A stretch of DNA of 64,000 bases from JAXMHB01 sp046346965. Its GTDB lineage: Bacteria; Pseudomonadota; Gammaproteobacteria; Xanthomonadales; SZUA-5. The translations under genes and the position numbers were made by a program. Below, in pieces: positions 32,233 to 39,175 of the stretch. The notes under the pieces were generated by a model. The model did no database searches. It had not been told where the DNA came from and saw only the letters and a program-made list of their open reading frames with translations. Position 1 is the first letter of the stretch; each line of letters starts with the position of its first letter. Where the stretch lies: assembly GCA_046346965.1 (NCBI GenBank), contig JAXMHB010000010.1:95006-159005 (forward strand), in the 5' to 3' direction.

Positions 32233-33186
32233 ATGAGCTTCGTCGGCATCGATGTCAGCAAGAAGGAACTGGTGCTGTTTCACTGGGAACGCAAGATCTC
32301 CTGGAAGGCGGCGCAGACTCCCCAGGGCTGGGCTGAGGTGCTGACGCGCCTGCAGGAATGGAAGGTCGAGCGCGTCGCGCTGGAGGCCACCGGGGCCTAT
32401 GAGCGCGGCATTGCAGATGTGCTCGCCCGCGCGGGCTTGCATGTCTTGAGGCTCAACCCGCGAATGGCGCGCGACCTGGCCAAGGGCATGGGCTACCTCG
32501 CCAAGACCGATCGTGTCGATGCCAAAGTGCTCGCGGAGATCGCCTCGATACGGCCCAACCACCCGCGCTGGGCGCCGCCCACGCTGGCGGACGACGAACT
32601 GCGCCAACTGGTGGAGTGGCGCCTGGATCTGGTCGAAAGTGGTACGCAGGAGAAGAATCGCCTGCAGATGGCGACCAGCAAGTTTGTCCAACGCTCGATC
32701 AACCTCCTGCTCAAGCAGCTGGACAAGGCCATCGACAAGGTCGAGAAAGAGATCAAGGCGCGCATCAAAGACCAACCGGAACTCAAGCTCGACGCCGAGT
32801 TGCTGGATGCGGAGAAGGGGGTCGGCTGGATCACCGCCGTCAGTCTGCTGATCCTGCTCCCGGAGATCGGGTCTGCCACCCGCGGCCAGATCAGCCTGCT
32901 CGCCGGCCTGGCCCCGGTAGCCAATGACAGCGGCGAGCAGCGAGGCAAACGCCACATCCGTGGCGGACGCAAAGCGGCGCGTACAGCGCTGTACATGGCG
33001 ACCCTCTCCGCCACTACCTGCAACCCCGACATTGCCGCCTTCTACCGTCGCCTGAAGGAGACCAAAGGCAAGGAATCCAAAGTCGCGCTAACCGCCGCCA
33101 TGCGCAAGCTCTTGGTGCGACTCAACGCCAAGTTGCGCGACGCGCGGGAGCGCCGACGCGGCGATGACTTGCCAAAAACGGCTTGA
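32233..33186 (+). CDS. IS110-family DEDD transposase (recombinase)
   Basis: A 317-residue recombinase. The N-terminal RuvC-like DEDD domain has Asp7 (FVGIDVSKKE), Glu51 (VALEATGAYE), Asp93 and Asp96 (KTDRVDAKVLAE). A coiled-coil linker (about 140-185) is followed by the C-terminal Transposase_20 domain with GVGWITAVSLLILLPEIG and the candidate nucleophile Ser233 in VANDSGEQRGKRHIRGGR. All expected catalytic residues are present and the frame is intact. IS110 recombinases are guided by a bridge RNA from the element's own non-coding end, which is seen just upstream. The ATG at 32233 follows a GGAGGG ribosome-binding site. Confidence 0.95.
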   Translation: MSFVGIDVSKKELVLFHWERKISWKAAQTPQGWAEVLTRLQEWKVERVALEATGAYERGIADVLARAGLHVLRLNPRMARDLAKGMGYLAKTDRVDAKVLAEIASIRPNHPRWAPPTLADDELRQLVEWRLDLVESGTQEKNRLQMATSKFVQRSINLLLKQLDKAIDKVEKEIKARIKDQPELKLDAELLDAEKGVGWITAVSLLILLPEIGSATRGQISLLAGLAPVANDSGEQRGKRHIRGGRKAARTALYMATLSATTCNPDIAAFYRRLKETKGKESKVALTAAMRKLLVRLNAKLRDARERRRGDDLPKTA

Positions 33187-33203
33187 CTTTGAACACAGCT
33201 GCT

Positions 33204-33265
33204 GACCCCCGCCCCACTTTTGCCCACGTACCCTATTTGGCAAGAGGTTTCCCCGGCGCCATCCC
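33204..33265 (-). repeat. Dispersed G-run repeat, copy I, right half
   Basis: GACCCCCGCCCCACTTTTGC, CCACGTACCCTATTTGGCAA, GAGGTTTCCCC: the continuation of the copy interrupted at 31956 by the IS110 element. It also provides the right target bases used by the predicted bridge RNA. Confidence 0.85.
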
Positions 33266-33351
33266 GACTTCCAGCCTCCGCGCGCCCGCCACCCTTGCGC
33301 CCTGCGGGCGGCTGACCGAGCATGCCGCACCCGCGTTCGGCCGTCCTGCCC

Positions 33352-34953
33352 ATGCTGCGCCTCAACGAACTCAAGCTGCCGTTAGATCACCCGCCCGAGG
33401 CCCTGCAGCAGGCGATCCTGGCGCGCCTGCAGGTGGCAGCCTCGGCGCTGCGTGGCAGCACGGTCTACAAACGCAGCTACGATGCGCGCCGACGCGGCGC
33501 CATCTTGTTGATTTACAGCATGGATGTGGAGCTCGATCCAGCGCTGGAAGCGGAACTGTTGAGGCGCAAACTGCCGCATGTGCTGCCCAGCCCGGACATG
33601 CGCTATCGCCCGGTGGCGCAGGCACCAGAAGGTCTGCAGGAGCGTCCGGTGATCGTCGGATTCGGGCCCTGCGGACTGTTTGCCGCGCTGATCCTGGCGC
33701 AGAGCGGCTTCAGGCCGATCGTGCTCGAACGGGGCAAGGCGGTGCGTCAGCGCACGCGCGACACCTGGGGTCTGTGGCGCGGCGGGCGGCTCAATCCGGA
33801 GTCCAACGTGCAGTTTGGCGAGGGCGGCGCCGGCACCTTTTCGGACGGCAAGCTGTACAGCCAGATCAAGGACCCACAGCACTACGGCCGCAAAGTGCTG
33901 GAGGAGTTCGTCCGCGCCGGCGCGCCGGAGGAGATCCTGTACGTCAGCAAGCCGCACATCGGCACCTTCCGACTGGTCAGCATGATCGAGCAGATGCGCG
34001 ATGAGATCGTCGCGCTGGGCGGCGAGATTCGCTTCGAAGCGCGCGTCGACGAGCTGCTCATCGAGGATGGGCAGGTCCGCGGCGTGCGGCTGGCCGACGG
34101 CAGCGTGCTCGCCTGCCGGCACCTCGTGCTGGCGGTGGGCCACAGCGCGCGTGACACCTTTGCCATGCTGCAGGCCGCTGGCGTGCAGATGGAGGCCAAG
34201 CCCTTCTCGATCGGCTTTCGCATCGAGCACCCACAGTCACTGATCGATCGCGCCCGCTTCGGCCCACAGGCCGGGCATCCGATACTGGGGGCGGCGGACT
34301 ACAAGCTGGTCCACCACGCCAGCAATGGTCGCGCGGTCTACAGCTTCTGCATGTGCCCCGGCGGCACCGTGGTGGCCGCGACCAGCGAGCCGGGCCAGGT
34401 GGTCACCAACGGCATGAGCCAGTACTCGCGCAACGAGCGCAATGCCAACGCGGGCCTCGTGGTCTCGATCAGCCCGGAGGACTATCCCGGCGGCGTGCTC
34501 GCGGGCGTCGAGTTTCAGCGCCACTGGGAGCGGCGCGCCTTCGTTCTGGGCGGTGGCGACTACCGCGCGCCGGGACAACTGGTGGGTGATTTCCTGGCCG
34601 GCCGACCGTCCACGGCTTTCGGCAGCGTGCTGCCGAGCTACACGCCGGGCGTGCAGCTGGGCGATCTGTCGAGCGCCCTGCCCGACTACGCCATTGCCGC
34701 GATCCGTGAGGCGATTCCGGCACTGGATCGCCAGCTACCGGGCTTCGCACTGCCCGACGCCGTGCTGACCGCGGTCGAAACCCGCACCTCCTCGCCGGTG
34801 CGCATCCCGCGCGGACCGGATTTTCAGAGCCTCAACACCCGCGGCCTGTATCCCGCGGGCGAAGGCGCCAGCTATGCCGGCGGCATCTATTCCGCCGCGA
34901 TCGACGGCATCGAGGTGGCGCAGGCGGTGGCGCGAGCGCTGGTCTCAAGCTAG
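33352..34953 (+). CDS. FAD-dependent dehydrogenase, COG2509 type
   Basis: A 533-residue flavoprotein. An N-terminal domain of about 90 residues (MLRLNELKLPLDHPPEALQ onward) precedes the Rossmann FAD site PVIVGFGPCGLFAALILAQSG. The NVQFGEGGAGTFSDGKLYSQIKD and HIGTFRLVSMIEQMRDEI segments are hallmarks of this uncharacterised FAD-dependent dehydrogenase group. The C-terminal GLYPAGEGASYAGGIYSAAIDGIEVAQAVA is the flavin-closing motif. The ATG at 33352 is preferred because the family consistently starts MLRLxELKLPLDH; an ATG 30 nt upstream is open. The substrate is unknown. It is separated from the BaiN-type flavoprotein gene by the IS110 element, which may be coincidence. Confidence 0.9.
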   Translation: MLRLNELKLPLDHPPEALQQAILARLQVAASALRGSTVYKRSYDARRRGAILLIYSMDVELDPALEAELLRRKLPHVLPSPDMRYRPVAQAPEGLQERPVIVGFGPCGLFAALILAQSGFRPIVLERGKAVRQRTRDTWGLWRGGRLNPESNVQFGEGGAGTFSDGKLYSQIKDPQHYGRKVLEEFVRAGAPEEILYVSKPHIGTFRLVSMIEQMRDEIVALGGEIRFEARVDELLIEDGQVRGVRLADGSVLACRHLVLAVGHSARDTFAMLQAAGVQMEAKPFSIGFRIEHPQSLIDRARFGPQAGHPILGAADYKLVHHASNGRAVYSFCMCPGGTVVAATSEPGQVVTNGMSQYSRNERNANAGLVVSISPEDYPGGVLAGVEFQRHWERRAFVLGGGDYRAPGQLVGDFLAGRPSTAFGSVLPSYTPGVQLGDLSSALPDYAIAAIREAIPALDRQLPGFALPDAVLTAVETRTSSPVRIPRGPDFQSLNTRGLYPAGEGASYAGGIYSAAIDGIEVAQAVARALVSS

Positions 34954-34964
34954 CTAAGCGCTTG

Positions 34965-35245
34965 CCAGATATGGGTGCGTGGGGCCAAAAGCGGGGCGGG
35001 GGGCAGGGGGCGAGGGGACAGGCACTGCGGCGCTCGCTCGGCATTGTCGCCGGTACGATCTGCAGATCAAGTCAGCGCGCCTTCGCCGCGCTGACTCGCT
35101 CTGCCAACTGGCGACAACGCAACGCAGCCACCGCATGGCTCGTCCCCCAACCCGCGACATCGCAACGCACCCGCCGCATGGCTGGTCCCCCGCCCCCTTG
35201 CCCCGCTTCTGCTGCCCCGCTTCTGCTTGCCCCGCTTCTGCTCCA
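34965..35245. repeat. Dispersed G-run repeats, facing copies J1 and J2
   Basis: The 310-bp gap before recJ is filled by two copies. J1 (34965-35110, plus) has CTTGCCAGATATGGGTGCGT, GGGGCCAAAAGCGGGGCG with the G core at 34992-35017, a CATTGTCGCCGGTACGATCTG tail and a CAGCGCGCC end. J2 (about 35110-35245, minus) has CAACTGGCGACAACGCAACG, GCATGGCTGGTCCCCCGCCC and CCTTGCCCCGCTTCTGC, with the last motif repeated three times. The two copies form a large imperfect inverted repeat. No gene is seen here. Confidence 0.78.
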
Positions 35246-35263
35246 GAGCTTGCCTAAGCGCCC

Positions 35264-37000
35264 TCAGTCCGCGCTGCCGTGGCGGATGTGCAGGCTGAGC
35301 GATTCGAGGCCCTGCCAGCGCTCGACGGCGAGCTGATACACCAACCGCAGACGGCCTGGCGTGTGTGCCAGCCACGGCGCCGGGGCACTGAACCAGATCG
35401 CGTCCACGGATCGGCGCCCGCCGATCGGCTGCAGGCGCAGTTTCAGATGCTTGTCCTTGAGCACGCGGCGATCGAGCACGTTGAAGGCGTTGTCGAACTG
35501 TGGCTCCGGGAAGGCCTGACCGTAGGGCCCGGCCGCTTCCAGCGCCTGTGCCAGTTCCAGCGTGTATTCCTCGGCTTGAAGGGCGCCGTCAGTCCACAGC
35601 GTGCGCGTGCACAGATCCGGATCCATGCAGCGATCCACCACCTGCTCGAAGGCGTGCGCCAGTTCGGCCACCCGCGCCGCCGGCAGCGACAGCCCAGCCG
35701 CCATGGCGTGGCCGCCGTAGCGCGTCATCAGTCCGGGGTGCAGGCGGTCGAGTTCTACCAGCGCATCGCGCAAATGAAAGCCGGGAATGGAGCGTCCCGA
35801 GCCACGCCAATCGTCGGCGCCCTCGCCGGCCGGCGCCAGCGCCAGGGTCGGTCGATGCAAACGCTCGACCAGGCGACTGGCCACCAGGCCCACGACGCCG
35901 GCGTGCCAGCCCGGATCGGCCACCACCAGTGCGTTCGGTACGCTGCCGGCACGCTCGGCCAGCAGCCGGCTGACGATCTCGCTGGCCTCGCGCTCCATCT
36001 CGGTCTGCAGCGCACGGCGCTCGCGGTTCAGTTCGGACAGCTGCGCCGCCAGTTCGCGGGTCTCGTCGATATCGTCTGAGACCAGACAGCGGATGCCCAG
36101 GCTCATATCGTCCAGTCGCCCGGCGGCGTTCAGGCGCGGGCCGATCTGAAAGCCGAGGTCGCTGGCCTGCAGTCGCGCCGGGTCGCGTCCGGCGCTGCCA
36201 ATCAACGCCGCCAGACCGGCGCTGGCGCGGCCGGCGCGGATGCGCCGCAGGCCCTCGTTGACCAGGATGCGATTGACGCGATCCAGCGGCACCAGGTCGG
36301 CGACGGTGCCGAGCGCCACCAGATCGAGCAGGCTGGCCAGCGGCACCGGCGCCGGCAGCCGACCGGCCCGGTCGAGCGCGCCGCGCACCGCCGCCAGCAC
36401 GTGGAAGATCACGCCGACGCCGGCCAGCGCGCCGAGCGCGTGGCGCGCGCCTTGTGCATTGGGATTGACCAGCGCCAGCGCCGCTGGCAGCTGATCGCCG
36501 GGCAGATGGTGATCGGTCACCAGTACATCCACGCCGGCGGCGCTGGCGCGGGCGACGCCGGCGACGCTGGAAGTGCCGTGATCAACGGTCACCAATACCT
36601 GCGGGCGCAGCGCCAGCAGTTCCTCGACCAGACTGACGCTCAAACCGTAGCCATGGCGCTGACGGTCGGGCACCGCGTAATGCACATCGCTGGCACCGAG
36701 CGCGCGCAGCCCACGCACGGCCACCGCCGTGCCGGTGGCGCCGTCGGCATCGAAATCGCCCACCACCAGAATGCGCTCGCCGCGGTGGATCGCCTCCGCC
36801 AGACGCTGGGCGGCCACATCAAGCCCGGCGAGGCCGGCCGGCGGCTTCAGTCCGGCAACGCCCAGATCCAGTTCGTCCACGCTGCGCACGCCGCGCGCGG
36901 CGAGCACGCGCGCCACCCGCGGCGGCACGCGCGAGGCCAGCGCACGCCAGTGTTCGGGCACCTCGCGCTCGCGGATGCGCGGGCTGTGTGCAGGCTCCAT
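35264..37000 (-). CDS. recJ: Single-stranded-DNA-specific exonuclease RecJ
   Basis: A 578-residue RecJ of normal bacterial length. DHH-phosphoesterase motifs are complete: Asp82, Asp84 and Asp86 in VVGDFDADGATGTAV, Asp140 in VTVDHGTSS, and Asp163-His164-His165 in VTDHHLPG. The DHHA1 domain carries the substrate-binding GGHAMAAGLSLP. It degrades single-stranded DNA 5' to 3' in recombination and mismatch repair, using Mn or Mg. The start gives MEPAHSPRIREREVP, in line with the family. It is followed 44 bp later by the ppk2 gene's 3' end on the same strand, so ppk2 lies upstream of recJ in transcription order. Confidence 0.95.
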   Translation of the reverse strand: MEPAHSPRIREREVPEHWRALASRVPPRVARVLAARGVRSVDELDLGVAGLKPPAGLAGLDVAAQRLAEAIHRGERILVVGDFDADGATGTAVAVRGLRALGASDVHYAVPDRQRHGYGLSVSLVEELLALRPQVLVTVDHGTSSVAGVARASAAGVDVLVTDHHLPGDQLPAALALVNPNAQGARHALGALAGVGVIFHVLAAVRGALDRAGRLPAPVPLASLLDLVALGTVADLVPLDRVNRILVNEGLRRIRAGRASAGLAALIGSAGRDPARLQASDLGFQIGPRLNAAGRLDDMSLGIRCLVSDDIDETRELAAQLSELNRERRALQTEMEREASEIVSRLLAERAGSVPNALVVADPGWHAGVVGLVASRLVERLHRPTLALAPAGEGADDWRGSGRSIPGFHLRDALVELDRLHPGLMTRYGGHAMAAGLSLPAARVAELAHAFEQVVDRCMDPDLCTRTLWTDGALQAEEYTLELAQALEAAGPYGQAFPEPQFDNAFNVLDRRVLKDKHLKLRLQPIGGRRSVDAIWFSAPAPWLAHTPGRLRLVYQLAVERWQGLESLSLHIRHGSAD

Positions 37001-37044
37001 CCTCGTCCTTGGCTCAATGTCTGCGGGCGAAGACGCCTTGGTGC

Positions 37045-37821
37045 TCAGTAGACCGCCTTGACCCGGCTGACCGACTTGGGCGCCGTCTCGCGCTTGAGCT
37101 TGCCGGCGAGCGCCGGCAACTCCAGCGGCTCGGGCGCCACTTCGTGATCGGGCAAATGGTCGAGCAGATGCCGCAGCATGTTCAGCCGACCGCGCTTCTG
37201 GTCGTTCATGTCGACCTGATACCAGGGCGCTTCCGGGATATCGGTGGCGGCATACATGCGATCGCGCGCGGCGGTGTAGTCGGCGTAGCGACTGCGCGCG
37301 GCCAGATCGATCGGCGAGATCTTCCAGCGCTTCACCGGATCGTCCAGGCGCTCGGCGAGGCGCTTTTCCTGCTCGACCTGATCACAAGCGAACCAGTATT
37401 TGTACAAATAGACGCCGCTGCTGACCAACATGCGCTCGAACTTGGGGCAGTCTTCCAGGAAGCGCTGGTACTCCTCGTCGGTGCAGAAGCCCATGACTTT
37501 CTCGACGCCGGCGCGGTTGTACCAACTGCGGTCGAACAGCACGATCTCGCCGGCGCTCGGCAGGTGCTCGACATAGCGCTGGAAGTACCACTGCGTGCGC
37601 TCGCGCTCGCTAGGCTTGGACAGCGCAACCACGCGACAAGCGCGCGGATTCAGGCAGTCGCTGATCGCCGAAATCGCGCCGCCTTTGCCGGCAGTGTCGC
37701 GGCCCTCGAACAGCACCACCAGACGCCCGCCGGTGTGCTGCAGCCAGCGGTGCATGGCGTTAAGTTCCTGCTGCAGCGGCGCCAGCAGCTCGCGATAGTC
37801 CTTGCCCTTTATCTCGCCCAT
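37045..37821 (-). CDS. ppk2: Polyphosphate kinase 2 family protein
   Basis: A 258-residue PPK2 protein. Walker A is GRDTAGKGG (residues 40-48), the lid or base region SKPSERERTQWYFQRYVEHLP, and Walker B FDRSWYNR (96-103) with Asp97. Motifs and length fit the one-domain PPK2 class, which moves phosphate between polyphosphate and nucleotides; class I members phosphorylate ADP or GDP. The nucleotide preference is not readable with certainty. GGGAG precedes the ATG at suitable spacing. It is transcribed toward recJ with a 44-bp gap. Confidence 0.93.
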   Translation of the reverse strand: MGEIKGKDYRELLAPLQQELNAMHRWLQHTGGRLVVLFEGRDTAGKGGAISAISDCLNPRACRVVALSKPSERERTQWYFQRYVEHLPSAGEIVLFDRSWYNRAGVEKVMGFCTDEEYQRFLEDCPKFERMLVSSGVYLYKYWFACDQVEQEKRLAERLDDPVKRWKISPIDLAARSRYADYTAARDRMYAATDIPEAPWYQVDMNDQKRGRLNMLRHLLDHLPDHEVAPEPLELPALAGKLKRETAPKSVSRVKAVY

Positions 37822-37875
37822 GCCGCACTCCCGCCCTGATCGACAGCGGCATCACACGGTGCGCCGGGCCGCAAG

Positions 37876-39162
37876 TCAAGCTGTCGGCAGTTGCTTGCCC
37901 TGCGCGCCACCGCGGACGACGTCTACGCTGCGCCAGCGCGCCACCTGCCCGCCGAGGAACAGCCGCAGCAGCGGCGCGGCCATCGCCGTGGTCAGCAGGC
38001 ACATCAGCACGAACATGCTGAACAGCGTTGGCGTCAACACGCCCATCTCCAGGCCCACACTGACCGCGATCAGGCCCATCAGCGCGCGCGTGTTCATCAG
38101 GCTGGCCACAGCGCCTGCATCGGTGTGGCCGAGGCCCGCCATGCGGCCGGCCAGATAGCAGCCGCCAAACTTGCCGAGCACGCTCAGCGCCAGCACCACC
38201 GCGCAACCGAGCCAGGCCGCAGCATCCAGCGTCCCGAGCGAGGTCTTGAGGCCGGTGTAGGTGAAGAACACCGGGACCAGAAACAGTCGTACCGGCGTCG
38301 CGTAACGCTCTTCCCAGCGCGCCTCCAGCGTACCCTGACCATGCAGCGCAATGCCCAGCGCAAAGGCGCCAAAAATCGAGAACACGCCGAGGTGATAGGT
38401 GCACAGACAGCTCAAAAACAGGGCTGGCAGCAGAAACAGACAGTGTCCAGGACTGAGCGGCGCATGCCGCGCCAGCACCCAGCCGTGCAGCGGGCGGACG
38501 AGTTTCCACAACACCAGCGCGTACAGCGCCAGCCCGGCGATCTGCCCGAGCGGCAACCAGCCGCTCAGCCTGGCGCCGACCAGCGCGGCGATGGCCGCGA
38601 GGCCAATCCAGCCGATCAGATCGTCGATCGCGGCCGAACTCAGCGCTGTGATGCCAATCGGCGTCTTCTCCAGCCCGAGTTCCATCAGCATGCGCGCCAT
38701 GATCGGCAGCGCCGAAATGCTCATCGCAATGCCAACGAACAGCGAGAGACTGAGCTCGGGGATCTCCGGCGCGTACTGCCGTTGCAGCCAGGGCGAAATC
38801 GCCAGCCCCAGCGCAAAGGGCACCAGCATGCCGGCCGCCGAAATGGCGACGACCGCGCGCGAACGCGTGCGCAGATGCGAGGACTCGAAATTGAGTCCCA
38901 CATGAAACAGGAACAGGATTAGACCGATCTTGCCGAGAAAGCGCAGGATCTCGCCGTTGCTGCCGAACAGCAGCTCAAAGCCGGCCGGCCACAGCGCTCC
39001 CAGCAAGGAGGGACCGAGCGCGAGGCCGGCGGCGATCTCGCCTACGGCAGGTGGCTGCCCGAGTCGGATGGCCAGCGCGCCGCCCAGACGGGCCGCAATG
39101 ATGATCACCGTCCACTGCAGCAGCGTCGCCGCCAGCAGCACTTCCACACTTGCCGGATTCAT
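37876..39162 (-). CDS. Cation:proton antiporter, CPA2 family
   Basis: A 428-residue membrane protein with about 12-13 predicted helices. The N-terminus RLGQPPAVGEIAAGLALGPSLLGAL is the conserved CPA2/KefB start, GLILFLFHVGLNF follows, and ALSSAAIDDLIGWIGLA contains the paired Asp residues required for exchange in Na+/H+ exchangers. No C-terminal RCK/TrkA-N domain is present. It should exchange Na+ or K+ for H+ across the inner membrane. It sits 13 bp after the GH13 gene on the same strand and 54 bp before ppk2. Confidence 0.9.
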   Translation of the reverse strand: MNPASVEVLLAATLLQWTVIIIAARLGGALAIRLGQPPAVGEIAAGLALGPSLLGALWPAGFELLFGSNGEILRFLGKIGLILFLFHVGLNFESSHLRTRSRAVVAISAAGMLVPFALGLAISPWLQRQYAPEIPELSLSLFVGIAMSISALPIMARMLMELGLEKTPIGITALSSAAIDDLIGWIGLAAIAALVGARLSGWLPLGQIAGLALYALVLWKLVRPLHGWVLARHAPLSPGHCLFLLPALFLSCLCTYHLGVFSIFGAFALGIALHGQGTLEARWEERYATPVRLFLVPVFFTYTGLKTSLGTLDAAAWLGCAVVLALSVLGKFGGCYLAGRMAGLGHTDAGAVASLMNTRALMGLIAVSVGLEMGVLTPTLFSMFVLMCLLTTAMAAPLLRLFLGGQVARWRSVDVVRGGAQGKQLPTA

Positions 39163-39175
39163 CGGGCACTCCGTA

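Larger units (their letters stand above)
31957..33203 (+). mobile_element. IS110-family insertion sequence with long left end
   Basis: A 1247-bp element without terminal inverted repeats. Its boundaries are defined by the split repeat copy: host sequence ends in CT (31955-31956) and resumes after CT (33202-33203), the dinucleotide core known for IS110 members such as IS621. The non-coding left end is 276 bp and the right end only 17 bp, the arrangement of the IS110 group, in contrast to IS1111. A circular junction would place TTGACT (33183-33188) 17 bp before TATCTA (31959-31964), a possible promoter for the left-end RNA. It carries one intact transposase gene. Confidence 0.9.
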
